A stretch of DNA of 64,000 bases, from the NCBI RefSeq assembly GCF_013401555.1, contig NZ_CP058552.1, positions 2,852,001 through 2,916,000 on the forward strand, read 5' to 3'. The notes beneath the pieces are model-generated. The model was not told where the DNA came from. It searched no databases and saw only the letters and a program-made list of their open reading frames with translations. The stretch comes from Paenibacillus sp. E222. GTDB lineage: Bacteria; Bacillota; Bacilli; Paenibacillales; Paenibacillaceae. Positions 42,135 to 53,343 of the stretch are shown in pieces. The stretch's first letter is position 1; every line of letters starts with the position of its first letter. A program made the position numbers and the translations under genes.

Positions 42135-43415
42135 ATGCTGAAGGAACGGATTGAATTTCTGAGCAAAAGAAAGCAAATTTCTCGCAAAGACCTCGTGGAA
42201 GGTCTGGTTACGCAGGCTCACTTTGCCAATATTCTGGCCGATCGGTATCCACTCCCTGAAGATCTGGCAGAGGCTATTGCGTCACGTCTTGGCGTTACGA
42301 CTTCCTATCTGTTAAATGCTGCTGCACAGGACAAAGAAACCCTGGCGCGGGCAGAGGCTGTTTTTGAACAAATGTCAGTTCCAGCTTCCGCCATCTCCGA
42401 AGAAACGGTCCATGCACTTGAAGATCGGGATGATGCGCTGACAGTTGAGCTGACCACGGCCTTGATGAAGGCGGTCTATTACCAACAATTAAATGATGCA
42501 TCGGCTCATGAATATATACATATGTCCTATCTGAATTTTTATCTGGAGAAATACGGTCGTCCTGACGATGTAGATCTGCCACGTCCGTTAGCGAAGGCAT
42601 TATTATTTTACAAAGTGCAGTACTATCGTTCCAAGCTTGCTTATGTGGATGTGTTAACGCACGCAACCAGGCTAAGTGAATTGGCCCTTCCTGGCAGTGA
42701 ATTCTGGCTGTCTGTGCAAAATATCAAGATGGAAGGCTACATTCAGGTCAAACAGTACGAAGAGGCCAAGCAGGTGTTCGAGCTTACGATGCGGCATGTC
42801 TATGATCAGCGGCTTTTTCATCGGTTGTCCGGTTTATATGTGGCGTATAGCGGATATTGCTTTGCGATGGGACTGGTACAGGAGGCGCTCTCGGCATTGA
42901 CCATGGCAGAGGCGAATCTGGTGTATGCCGGTAATCAGGGCGATCTGGTCACCGCCATTGCGAATAATCGGATTGTTATGTTAACCATGACGGGTGAACT
43001 GGATCAGGCGCAGTCGGAGATCGAGCGATTCGAATCCCTGTTGCAGCAGGAACCCGAAGAAACCCAGCAGGCCATGAAGCCTTTAGTGAGTGTGTATCGC
43101 TGTGAAGTGGCACTGGCTCGAAAGAACTGGGGGGTACTCGCGCAGAGTTTGGATCAACTGCTGAATAGTGCAACGACTCAGGATCAGCAGATGAGTGCAA
43201 CCTTCTACCAAAGCCATCTGGCCCTTGCACATGGAGATCGTGAAGTGTTCATGGAGCGTGCGCTCGCGTGTCTGCCTTATTTTGAGTCCGTGCAGCATGT
43301 CATGCGTCTTGAACCTCTATATGAGGGAATGGCCGTGGTGTCCGAGGATCAGCGAAAATATAAGGAAGCCGCCATGTATTATCGGAAGCTGGTCTACCTG
43401 TTACGCAAAAAATAG
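42135..43415 (+). CDS. XRE-type HTH regulator with TPR-like repeats
   Basis: A 426-residue protein. A short N-terminal Cro/C1-like helix-turn-helix (~1-62) is followed by a long alpha-helical region with TPR-like helix pairs up to the C-terminus (for example YKEAAMYYRKLVYLL). This architecture resembles the RNPP/Rgg/PlcR group of peptide-responsive regulators. No candidate pheromone gene is visible immediately downstream, so peptide control is not supported by this sequence. AAAGGAAG precedes the ATG. It is divergent from fabV and separated from it by a perfect palindrome. A terminator follows. Confidence 0.8.
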   Translation: MLKERIEFLSKRKQISRKDLVEGLVTQAHFANILADRYPLPEDLAEAIASRLGVTTSYLLNAAAQDKETLARAEAVFEQMSVPASAISEETVHALEDRDDALTVELTTALMKAVYYQQLNDASAHEYIHMSYLNFYLEKYGRPDDVDLPRPLAKALLFYKVQYYRSKLAYVDVLTHATRLSELALPGSEFWLSVQNIKMEGYIQVKQYEEAKQVFELTMRHVYDQRLFHRLSGLYVAYSGYCFAMGLVQEALSALTMAEANLVYAGNQGDLVTAIANNRIVMLTMTGELDQAQSEIERFESLLQQEPEETQQAMKPLVSVYRCEVALARKNWGVLAQSLDQLLNSATTQDQQMSATFYQSHLALAHGDREVFMERALACLPYFESVQHVMRLEPLYEGMAVVSEDQRKYKEAAMYYRKLVYLLRKK

Positions 43416-43424
43416 ATCAAAAAT

Positions 43425-43447
43425 CGGCGTGGAACCGCCGTTTTTTT
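43425..43447 (+). terminator. Terminator after the HTH-TPR regulator
   Basis: CGGCG pairs with CGCCG around TGGAAC, followed by seven T. Confidence 0.85.
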
Positions 43448-43508
43448 GCAAGATTTTGTTCAATATCAGTGCGATAGGCACAAAATATGCATCACAACCT
43501 TTCATTTA

Positions 43509-43533
43509 AGAGTCGTTTTACGGCTCTTTTTTT
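43509..43533 (+). terminator. Second downstream terminator
   Basis: AGAGTCG pairs with CGGCTCT around TTTTA (one G-T pair), followed by seven T. Confidence 0.8.
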
Positions 43534-43560
43534 GCGAAATCAGCCAAAAAACGTGTTATA

Positions 43561-43602
43561 GAAACGAAAATCAAGCGGTTCAATTGCCGGAAGTTTCGTT
43601 TC
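43561..43602 (+). promoter_or_regulatory. Inverted repeat before the paired domain genes
   Basis: GAAACGAAA (43561-43569) pairs with TTTCGTTTC (43594-43602), with an inner CGG/CCG pair, followed by TTTTGT. It could be a third weak terminator or an operator about 90 bp upstream of the next gene. Confidence 0.4.
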
Positions 43603-43692
43603 TTTTGTATGCGGCCAGAAGGGTATTCAAGGACAAGCCGTCCTGTTTATACTTTAACTATAACCAAAAACAAAAAAAACGAGGTGTTCATT

Positions 43693-44109
43693 ATGGGATG
43701 GTTTGGTAAAAAGAACAAGCAGGAAGATGTGATTGCAAAGGCAGATAAAATGATGAATAAAGGACTTACGGGCATGATGATGAAAGGTTTTGTATCGAAG
43801 GAGCATCGGGAAGCCATCAACCAGAGTCTGGATTCAGCGAAGCAGGCACAACTGGCGGCAAGTGGTTCCCTTCCCTTAACCGCAACAGCCACGGTAATCA
43901 CGATCACCGATACGGGCAAGCTGATCAATTTTGATCCGATTGTTGTGCTTGTGCTGGATGTAACAGAGGCGAATGGCAGTCAGTATCAGCGAACATTGGA
44001 AACACTGGTGTCCAAGATGCAGATTCCGCGCGTGGGAGATCGGGTGGGTCTGGGGCAAAATCCAGCCAATCCGACAGAGTTGATCTACATGGGGCTGTTG
44101 TCCGTCTAG
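43693..44109 (+). CDS. Uncharacterised protein with one beta-barrel-like domain
   Basis: A 138-residue protein with a short basic N-terminus (MGWFGKKNKQED) and a methionine-rich helix, followed by a compact beta domain (~65-138). The domain pattern is TATATVITITDTG, then FDPIVVLVLDV, then VGDRVGLGQNPANPTELI. The same domain pattern occurs twice in the next gene. I do not know a function. GAGGTG precedes the ATG at 43693; the longer frame from 43609 has no binding site. It is probably in an operon with the following gene 86 bp later. Confidence 0.75.
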   Translation: MGWFGKKNKQEDVIAKADKMMNKGLTGMMMKGFVSKEHREAINQSLDSAKQAQLAASGSLPLTATATVITITDTGKLINFDPIVVLVLDVTEANGSQYQRTLETLVSKMQIPRVGDRVGLGQNPANPTELIYMGLLSV

Positions 44110-44195
44110 AAGGTGTTCGAACTGCAAAAGGGCAGGTTATTATGTATTGAATACAACTAACAACGAACAATAGAGATATAGAGAGGGTGGGGAAG

Positions 44196-44990
44196 ATGGT
44201 AGGTTTCCTGAGATTGGTCGGTGTGTTGACTGTGTTTGGGGTGGGATTCTCCCCATTTCTGGCACAGCAGCTGTGGAATGATCCTTTTATCATGATGCAG
44301 GCATGGTGGTATACACCAGCGATTTTTGCCGGATTTGGGCTGATCTTTATTCCCTCCATTTTGGCTAATATCTTCGGTGTTGGGAGAGTGAAGTCAGGAT
44401 TACCAGCGGTTGGTGTCATTAAAAGCATCCAGCAGACGGGTACGTATATTAATGAGCAGCCGGAAGTTCGACTGGGCCTGACCGTCTCGCGTAAAGGACG
44501 TGAGAAATACGATACCGAGTTGAGAACGATCATACCGTTGACTTCAATGTCTCAGTTTCAGCCGGGCAGCTTAATTCCCTTAGTGGTCTCTGTGAAGGAT
44601 GAACACAAGGTAGGGCTTGATCTGAAGGGGAGGCTATCGCAGGAAGATATACAGCAATTGCTGGATGAGAAGATGGTGCAGCATGGCGTGGCACCTGAGA
44701 TGATGGATATTGCACGAACGGGCGAGAAAGCGATGGCCAAAATTTTGGATGTTACTCCACTTGGAAGCGGAGGTAATGGCAAAATAAAACTTCAGCTAAC
44801 GCTTAGTGTAACGAAGTCAAATGGAGAGACGTTTAAGGTGACGATACCGAAGGAAATTTATCCATCTGTCCTACCTCAGGTTCAGCAAGGTCATATTATT
44901 AACGTGATCTATTCGAAGCAGGACCCGTCAAAGTTGATGCTGGCACTGAGTGTACAGGAAGAACAACTAAGCAATTTGTTCTCATCCTGA
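44196..44990 (+). CDS. Membrane protein with two copies of the same domain
   Basis: A 264-residue protein with two hydrophobic N-terminal segments (~3-23 and ~38-58). Two tandem copies of the beta domain seen in the previous gene follow: the first about 68-140 (GVIKSIQQTGTYIN, VRLGLTVS, SLIPLVVSVKDEHKVGLDL in parts), the second about 175-255 (AKILDVTPLGSGGNG, LQLTLSVT, GHIINVIYSKQDPSKLML in parts). The function is unknown. A GAGAGGG binding site lies nine bases before the ATG at 44196. The shared domain suggests the two products interact at the membrane (inference). Confidence 0.75.
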   Translation: MVGFLRLVGVLTVFGVGFSPFLAQQLWNDPFIMMQAWWYTPAIFAGFGLIFIPSILANIFGVGRVKSGLPAVGVIKSIQQTGTYINEQPEVRLGLTVSRKGREKYDTELRTIIPLTSMSQFQPGSLIPLVVSVKDEHKVGLDLKGRLSQEDIQQLLDEKMVQHGVAPEMMDIARTGEKAMAKILDVTPLGSGGNGKIKLQLTLSVTKSNGETFKVTIPKEIYPSVLPQVQQGHIINVIYSKQDPSKLMLALSVQEEQLSNLFSS

Positions 44991-45004
44991 TGCTGTTTGA
45001 ACAA

Positions 45005-45047
45005 AAAACCTGTACCATCACGATTCAAGTGATGGGCAGGTTTCTTT
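45005..45047 (+). terminator. Terminator after the paired domain genes
   Basis: AAACCTG and CCATCAC pair with GTGATGG and CAGGTTT around GATTCAA, followed by CTTTT. Confidence 0.85.
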
Positions 45048-45092
45048 TGTGTATTTTATTTTAGGGGGAATCTGGATGAGCTTAGCTTAAAA

Positions 45093-45908
45093 TCAGACGA
45101 TGCCCAGGCGCATCCGATATGAGAATAGAACTTGTCTCGATTCTCCGGCAAAAATGCGAGCAGCCAGCTGTCTGAATTCGTCAGCTACCTCAAGCAGATC
45201 AGTGGCACCGAGTTTCACTGCCGTTTGCAGGCCGCCTTGGCTCAGTGCCAGATTGACGTATCGGTCCGCATCGAATGTTTCCCAGTGGTGAAACACAATT
45301 TCACGCGAATAACGGAACAAGCCGGACTGCTGAATCTGCTGCAAATGACCGTCTTTATTCCATTTATGTGCCTGATTTTCCTGGGGAGCCAGACTGGCAG
45401 CTCGATGATCTGCCTCCGTATTCAACTGCAGATAGGCTTGTTCCAGCTGCCAATCGACCACGGGTGGCCAGTCACAGTCGTAGGCAGCAAATATGCCGCC
45501 TGGACGCAGTACACGCGCAAATTCGAGCAGTGTGGACTGGGGCTCCATCCAGTGGAACGACTGTGAGCAGGTCACAACATCCACACTGCCATCAGGCAGT
45601 CCCAGTTCGTGCGACAGGCCGGAGACAAAGCGAAGATGGTCCGGTTTGCCTGCCGCTTCCCATTTGGACTCTGCGACAGCTCTCATATCATCGCTTGGCT
45701 CGAAGCCAATAACACGTTCTGCCTCATTTAGCCAAATCCATGATGATAAGCCGGTACCACAGCCAACATCCGCAACCATGCGAGGTTTGCTGCCCAAATA
45801 ATTCGTCAGAATATCTACGACCTCGGTGGGCGCAGCAGGCCGGTTCTGGTCATATAACGTACCGAAACCCTTGAATCGTTCCACATTGTTACGTCTAATG
45901 TCTTGCAT
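45093..45908 (-). CDS. Class I SAM-dependent methyltransferase
   Basis: A 271-residue methyltransferase of the UbiE/Methyltransf_11 type. Motif I is VADVGCGTGLSSW, the acidic loop is IGFEPSDDM, and the post-I and motif IV regions are VDVVTCSQSFHWM and FARVLRPGGIFAAYD. The substrate cannot be inferred; a similar architecture occurs in small-molecule methyltransferases. GAAGGAGG fixes the ATG at 45908. The downstream neighbour on the same strand ends just past the convergent terminator. The upstream WYL regulator ends 72 bp before it on the same strand, so the two could be co-transcribed. Confidence 0.85.
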   Translation of the reverse strand: MQDIRRNNVERFKGFGTLYDQNRPAAPTEVVDILTNYLGSKPRMVADVGCGTGLSSWIWLNEAERVIGFEPSDDMRAVAESKWEAAGKPDHLRFVSGLSHELGLPDGSVDVVTCSQSFHWMEPQSTLLEFARVLRPGGIFAAYDCDWPPVVDWQLEQAYLQLNTEADHRAASLAPQENQAHKWNKDGHLQQIQQSGLFRYSREIVFHHWETFDADRYVNLALSQGGLQTAVKLGATDLLEVADEFRQLAARIFAGESRQVLFSYRMRLGIV

Positions 45909-45980
45909 GGACAAACCTCCTTCAGGAAATGGATCGATAGCCAAGCAAAAGAATCAACAGATGATCAGAGCTCAATTATA

Positions 45981-48445
<2,465 letters not shown>

Positions 48446-48477
48446 GTTTCCACTGTAAAATAGATTCCTAATGACGT

Positions 48478-48520
48478 AAAAGAACCTCACTGGCGCAGGA
48501 TGGCGCACGTGAGGTTCTTT
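48478..48520 (+). terminator. Terminator after the GH1 gene
   Basis: AAAGAACCTCAC pairs with GTGAGGTTCTTT, with an inner TGCGCC-type pair; T residues follow on both strands. Confidence 0.85.
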
Positions 48521-48642
48521 CATGTATTCAGCGATGGCTCCGGCAGGACTAAGCAGGCTTGTTCGTACGGCTGGTCATCGCAATGTGCTATGCACATGAT
48601 GTGAAGTTGTGAATGCACATTCTGGTAAATCTTACAGCTTGC

Positions 48643-49311
48643 TCAAGTCAGAGGTTTAGACTGTAGAAGGGAGATTCGCTCCAGATAGCGTTGGTAGAAC
48701 CATATGCATGTTGCCAGCCAGCATCCGCTCAAAAAGTAACCTCCAACTACATCACTGGGATAATGCACGCCCAGATAGATGCGGCTCATGCCAATGGTAA
48801 GGATGAAGGCTGCGCTTACAACTATTATCGCTATTCGTCCGACTGTTGTAGGTACATGCTTCCAGATCAGGAAGGCCAGTCCGCCGTACAGGCTGAACGC
48901 TGCCATGGAGTGTCCGCTGGGGAAGCTGTACCCGGTCGCTTCAATGATCCGGTGTATGGTGGGGCGCGCACGCTGAAACACGAGCTTCAGCAGGGTGTTT
49001 AGTATTGCAGAGCCTGCGATGACACAGCCAAAAAAAAGAAGCTCCCGTCGGTGTCCTAAAAAGACATACAAAACGATCATCGAAATAAGGGTAATAGCGA
49101 CGACGGGCAAGCCGCTGCCAATCCAGGTGAACAGCTCCATCCACCGGGTCATGCTAGGGGATTCCATGCCCTGAATCCAGGTTATTAGGGTGTCGTCAAA
49201 TCGGTGAATCTGATTATCACTGATGGACAGAGCGATGATTGCAAATATAGCAAGGCTTAGCGCTGCGGTGAGCAGCGGAATGGAAATATTTTTTTTCCAA
49301 TTTTGCTTCAA
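48643..49311 (-). CDS. PAP2-family membrane phosphatase
   Basis: A 222-residue membrane protein with about six hydrophobic segments and the three acid-phosphatase motifs KLVFQRARP, YSFPSGHS and SRIYLGVHYPSD. The family dephosphorylates phosphatidate, phosphatidylglycerophosphate or undecaprenyl diphosphate on the outer face of the membrane. The start is a TTG at 49311 with GGAGG 11 bases upstream. A second PAP2 gene runs divergently 122 bp away. Confidence 0.9.
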   Translation of the reverse strand: MKQNWKKNISIPLLTAALSLAIFAIIALSISDNQIHRFDDTLITWIQGMESPSMTRWMELFTWIGSGLPVVAITLISMIVLYVFLGHRRELLFFGCVIAGSAILNTLLKLVFQRARPTIHRIIEATGYSFPSGHSMAAFSLYGGLAFLIWKHVPTTVGRIAIIVVSAAFILTIGMSRIYLGVHYPSDVVGGYFLSGCWLATCIWFYQRYLERISLLQSKPLT

Positions 49312-49433
49312 TGGTTATGTTCCTCCAGGGTGTCTTTTTTCTTATCGTTTTCTAATTTACCCTTAAAGCTGCTCCCAGAATAATGGGCTATGATTAGATC
49401 TAGGTTCATTAAATTGGGAAAAGGGGATTACTT

Positions 49434-50009
49434 ATGTCTTTTATACGATTGGATTACCAGCTTTTTCATTGGATTAATCAACAGGCGATGCACCTCTCGT
49501 ATTTGGATGGCATCATGATATTTTTTGCGAAATATGCCCTTTTTATGTATCCTGCGGGAATGTTTGTGTATTGGATATCGAAGAGTCAAAAAAAACGCAT
49601 GATTGTGCTGCAAGCCATATTGGCAGCATGTGCGGGGACTGCTATCAGCTTTGTTATAGGTCACTTGCTGCACAGAGACCGGCCCTTTGTGACCCATTCG
49701 GTGATTCAATTAATCAGCCATAGCGCTGATGCATCCTTTCCAAGTGACCATGCGACGGTTGCCTTTGCATGTGCCGCTGCATTTTGGCTGGGTCGCGTCA
49801 GGTATCGGTGGGGTTGGGTTCTCATCGCCACCTTCATTATGATTGGCCGTGTATGGTCTGGCGTACACTATCCCTCCGATGTAGCTGCCGGGGCTCTCAT
49901 TGGTATGGCAAGCGCCTGGGGAATCGGGCGTATTTTCATCCGTATGAAACTTCCAGCCCTGTTCATCCCTCATCAGGCCAGAACACTTCATTCTGAAGAC
50001 AGCAAGTGA
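49434..50009 (+). CDS. PAP2-family phosphatase, BcrC-like undecaprenyl-diphosphatase
   Basis: A 191-residue membrane protein. The phosphatase motifs are a degenerate HLLHRDRPF, ASFPSDHAT and GRVWSGVHYPSDV; the PSDH form of the second motif is typical of BcrC/YwoA-type undecaprenyl-diphosphatases, which recycle the lipid carrier and give bacitracin tolerance. The N-terminal LDYQLFHWINQQA resembles BcrC. AAGGGGAT precedes the ATG. It is paired back to back with another PAP2 gene and may share a promoter region with it. A terminator follows. Confidence 0.88.
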   Translation: MSFIRLDYQLFHWINQQAMHLSYLDGIMIFFAKYALFMYPAGMFVYWISKSQKKRMIVLQAILAACAGTAISFVIGHLLHRDRPFVTHSVIQLISHSADASFPSDHATVAFACAAAFWLGRVRYRWGWVLIATFIMIGRVWSGVHYPSDVAAGALIGMASAWGIGRIFIRMKLPALFIPHQARTLHSEDSK

Positions 50010-50075
50010 GCGGTTGTTCACCCGAAGCTGTGAATCCGCTATTCTGCCGGAAGTAAGGACGCCACACTGGTGAAT

Positions 50076-50102
50076 AAAGAGGGCTGTAGTGCTACCCTCT
50101 TT
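50076..50102. terminator. Convergent terminator
   Basis: AAAGAGGG pairs with CCCTCTTT and lies between the BcrC-like gene and the convergent histidine kinase gene. Confidence 0.75.
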
Positions 50103-50130
50103 ATTATTGTCTGGTGTTGGTGCCCGACTT

Positions 50131-51540
50131 TCAGAATGCAGATGTGGGAAGCAGGACAGTTACGGTCGTTCCTTCATCCACACGGCTATCGATGAATATT
50201 AGCCCGTTGTATCGTTTAACGAGGCGTTCTGCAATGGCGAGTCCCAAGCCGGTCCCCCCTTGTTCGCGAATACGTGCCTTATCAACACGGTAGAAGCGGT
50301 CAAAAACATACGGCAAATCCTCTGCCGGAATGCCCATGCCTTTATCAGTAACCTGAATACATACATCGTTGTCACGTCGTATTCCTTGAACCCGAATCTC
50401 TTTGGTAACCGGTGAATATTTAACGGCATTATCAACCAAAATCCTTAGAATCTGCTCCATGTGCTGAGGAAGTATCTTCACTTCAATACCGGATATGAAT
50501 TCCATATGAATGTCAAAGGCAGCATCCGGGTGCAGCTGCACAACATTGGCAAGCGCATGCTGTACCGTCTGGCGAAGATCGACAGCAGCTTCCATTGCAA
50601 TGTGTCCAGACTCGGCCTGACTAAGTAATAACAGTTCATTCACTATCGTTTTTAACCGGGTAAGCTCCTGAGCCGAAACATCCAGGGATTCATTCAAAAT
50701 ATCCGGGTCATGCTTGCCCCAACGTTTCAACAGGTTAATATGTCCTTCAATGATGGCCACTGGTGTACGCAACTCGTGCGAGGCATCTTCCACAAACTGC
50801 TTTTGTTGCTGAAACGAAAGCTCCAGCTCATCCATTAGGCGGTTAAACATTCGAGCGAGGTTGGTCAACTCATCATGCTGATCCGGCACATCCACGCGTT
50901 TATGAAGTCCCTTCTGCTGAATCTGGATCATCGTTGCATTCATGGTCGTAATAGGCTTCACGAACTGTCGTGAAAGGACACTTGCGCCCAGAATGCTTAA
51001 ACCGACAGCAGCAATTCCCCCGCCAAACATGACCAGCAGCAGCATATCGCTTAGTTTATCGGTATTTTCCAGATTGGTTACCATCTCAATCGTTCCGCTA
51101 AAATTCGTGGTGATGAGTGGTGATCTCATAATGAGCAGATGATCTTCGTAATGCCAGGCATTAATCAGAACGCGTTTTTGCACTGCTTGCGGCTCCACCC
51201 ACTGTTCAGGAAGACGATCGGTTACTTTAAGAAGCACCGTTCCTTCCTGATCCAGAATGCGGATCATCTGATTCTCTTGATTGAACTTTGTCATAAAAGA
51301 ACGGTAATCTGCAATTTCTGCTGCTGACACATCTTTTTCTAGCAGGTAGATTTCCATCTCATTCATGCTTTTTTCCATACTTTTCTGTTCCTGATCAATG
51401 AGCCATTTATTAATTACAAAGTATTGAACGATGTTATACACAATAAACAGCGTGATCAGCAGCAGTGAAATCCAGATCGTCAATTTCCAGCGGATAGACC
51501 AATGGGAGCGGGGAAGGAATGTTCGAATCCAGCGCATCAT
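50131..51540 (-). CDS. Sensor histidine kinase, ArlS-like
   Basis: A 469-residue membrane kinase. TM1 (~20-42), an extracytoplasmic sensor of about 120 residues, TM2 (~165-190), HAMP, HisKA with phosphoacceptor H255 in VEDASHELRTP, and a HATPase_c domain with NAVKYS, DKGMGIPAEDLPYVFDRFYR in parts and GGTGLGLAIAE. The architecture resembles ArlS of Gram-positive ArlRS systems. The ATG overlaps the stop codon of the response regulator gene (ATGA), so the pair is translationally coupled. The signal is unknown. Its divergent neighbour at 52391 may be a target. Confidence 0.92.
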   Translation of the reverse strand: MMRWIRTFLPRSHWSIRWKLTIWISLLLITLFIVYNIVQYFVINKWLIDQEQKSMEKSMNEMEIYLLEKDVSAAEIADYRSFMTKFNQENQMIRILDQEGTVLLKVTDRLPEQWVEPQAVQKRVLINAWHYEDHLLIMRSPLITTNFSGTIEMVTNLENTDKLSDMLLLVMFGGGIAAVGLSILGASVLSRQFVKPITTMNATMIQIQQKGLHKRVDVPDQHDELTNLARMFNRLMDELELSFQQQKQFVEDASHELRTPVAIIEGHINLLKRWGKHDPDILNESLDVSAQELTRLKTIVNELLLLSQAESGHIAMEAAVDLRQTVQHALANVVQLHPDAAFDIHMEFISGIEVKILPQHMEQILRILVDNAVKYSPVTKEIRVQGIRRDNDVCIQVTDKGMGIPAEDLPYVFDRFYRVDKARIREQGGTGLGLAIAERLVKRYNGLIFIDSRVDEGTTVTVLLPTSAF

Positions 51541-52208
51541 TTCTGAATTCCATAACCCAAGCCTCGTATCGTTTGCACAAAGCTGTTGGAGCCCACACCA
51601 TCGATTTTACTGCGCAAATAACTGATATAGACATCTACCACATTGGTCTCCACGTCAGCATCGTATCCCCACACCAGATCCAGAAGCATCTCCCGGGTCA
51701 TGACTCGGCCTATATTTTGCATGAGGATGACGAGCAGGTCGAATTCACGCCGGGTTAATTCAACAGCCTCTCCGTCTTTCTTGAACATGCGCGCCTCCAG
51801 GTCCAGCTGCAATCCATGATGAATCAGTACGGAATGCTCGCTGCCGCTGTTGGAACGGCGAAACAAGGACCTCATCCGTGCCAGAAGCTCTTCAATGGCA
51901 AAGGGCTTAGGAATATAATCATCGGCTCCGCTGTCGAGTCCCATGACCCGATCCATGACACCATCCCGAGCCGTAATCATAATAATGGGTGTTTGTTTGA
52001 TATTGCGTATTCTTCTGCACACCTCTACGCCGTTAAGGCCGGGCAGCATCAGATCGAGCAGGATCAGATCCCACTCCTGTTCCAGTGCCAGTTCAAGTCC
52101 GCTTCTTCCATCGTAGGCTACACTGACCGTGTAGGCTTCATGTTGCAATTCCAGTTCTATAAAACGAGCCAGATTTTTCTCATCTTCAATCAGCAATATA
52201 TTTCTCAT
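51537..52208 (-). CDS. OmpR-family response regulator
   Basis: A 223-residue regulator. The receiver domain (~1-118) has acidic pocket E8/D9 and phosphoacceptor D52 in LILLDLMLPG, and a C-terminal winged helix (~130-223) carries TRREFDLLVILMQNIGRV and VDVYISYLRSKID. It is the upstream gene of a coupled RR-kinase pair resembling ArlR/ArlS. Transcription diverges from the gene at 52391, with 182 bp between them. Confidence 0.94.
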   Translation of the reverse strand: MRNILLIEDEKNLARFIELELQHEAYTVSVAYDGRSGLELALEQEWDLILLDLMLPGLNGVEVCRRIRNIKQTPIIMITARDGVMDRVMGLDSGADDYIPKPFAIEELLARMRSLFRRSNSGSEHSVLIHHGLQLDLEARMFKKDGEAVELTRREFDLLVILMQNIGRVMTREMLLDLVWGYDADVETNVVDVYISYLRSKIDGVGSNSFVQTIRGLGYGIQK

Positions 52209-52390
52209 CAGAATCGGTCCTTCCTTAAATTTGGAAGCATCAGATCGAGCTTACAGGTTAAGCTTACCAAGTCCAGTGTACAACATTCAAATTGGAAAAC
52301 ATTAAAAAAAGTAATGTAGTTTTCTTATCAAATTTTAATGAAAAATGTCTAGACTGGACTTAACCCCAGTACGAGAGAGAAGTGGTCATA

Positions 52391-53212
52391 ATGAGCCAGT
52401 CCAATATCAAGCCTGAACAAGCTAAGAGTGCATCCAAAACTTCAAGAAAGAAAAAATCATCCGGGATGGGGTGGCTTATTGCCCTGATCTGCATTGGCGC
52501 TGCAGGAGCAGCGGCATTTTTCCTGATTCCTTCGGTCAAGGACACTGTGCTGCATACCGTAGAGAATGCAGCTGGAGTCCATGCCACATTGCCTGATGTA
52601 TCTGCCAAACCAGTCAGTCAAGCTCAGAAAACGCTACCCGGAGCTTCGTCGAAAGCACAGCAATCCGTTCAGTCACAGGCTACAGCTTCCATAACCTCGA
52701 CGCTGCCAACTGTACCTTCAACAGATCATATTGCGGCAGCTAAGGACATCGCCAGAACTTATGCCGATATGCCTCCAAGCAAGGCTGCAGCGGCACTTGC
52801 ACCATTGACCGATCTGGAGATTGTGTATGCCATGACCGAGATGTCCACAGAACAGCGAGCTAAAATATGGAGTAAAATGGACCCGGATCGAGTTGGCATC
52901 CTTTCGGTGCAAATGAAACCTCGTTCGGTGGTTACGGATCATGAGCTTGCGCTCATTCAGCGTAAAATCAATAAGCAAAACAGCGACATCGCCAGTCAAT
53001 CAGTCCAGGAACTAGTACATACCTTCTCAAAAATGCCTTCCCCACGTGCTGCCAAGCTGATTCAAAAATTATTCCAGACCGATACCGTCAAAACGATAGA
53101 TATTTTGAAGAAAATGGATGTAAATACGCGAGCGAGTATTTTAACCGTGATGTCCGGTGACTCGGTTATGACAGAAACGGCAAAACAGATTTCTCAGTCA
53201 TTTCTGAAATAA
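52391..53212 (+). CDS. Membrane-anchored protein with MotE/FliG-like helical repeats
   Basis: A 273-residue protein with a basic N-terminus, one transmembrane segment (~25-47), a Ser/Thr/Gln/Ala-rich linker (~55-115) and two copies of a helical repeat. Repeat 1 (~117-175) has MPPSKAAAALAPL and IWSKMDPDRVGILSVQM; repeat 2 (~205-255) has MPSPRAAKLIQKL and ILKKMDVNTRASILTVM. The repeats resemble the MotE/FliG middle and MgtE N-terminal domains, but no flagellar or magnesium-channel genes are nearby. It lies divergent to the ArlRS-like genes, so it may belong to their regulon (inference). The start at 52391 is supported only by a weak GAGAGAAG. Confidence 0.7.
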   Translation: MSQSNIKPEQAKSASKTSRKKKSSGMGWLIALICIGAAGAAAFFLIPSVKDTVLHTVENAAGVHATLPDVSAKPVSQAQKTLPGASSKAQQSVQSQATASITSTLPTVPSTDHIAAAKDIARTYADMPPSKAAAALAPLTDLEIVYAMTEMSTEQRAKIWSKMDPDRVGILSVQMKPRSVVTDHELALIQRKINKQNSDIASQSVQELVHTFSKMPSPRAAKLIQKLFQTDTVKTIDILKKMDVNTRASILTVMSGDSVMTETAKQISQSFLK

Positions 53213-53251
53213 TGAAAAGGCTGGTGGATCACCAACCAAGCGATAGATCGA

Positions 53252-53278
53252 AAAAATCCCCATAAAGGGGATTTTTTG
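53252..53278 (+). terminator. Terminator
   Basis: AAAATCCCC pairs with GGGGATTTT around ATAAA, with T residues following. Confidence 0.9.
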
Positions 53279-53343
53279 GTGTGTTATACTATTCCATAAT
53301 GATAGCGAGTGGCGTTCAATTCAAAAACAGAAGGGGAAAAGTA

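Noticed and set aside
42135..43692. Peptide-pheromone system downstream of the HTH-TPR regulator
   Set aside because: The architecture is RNPP-like, but no short ORF with binding site and signal-like sequence follows; the gap holds terminators.
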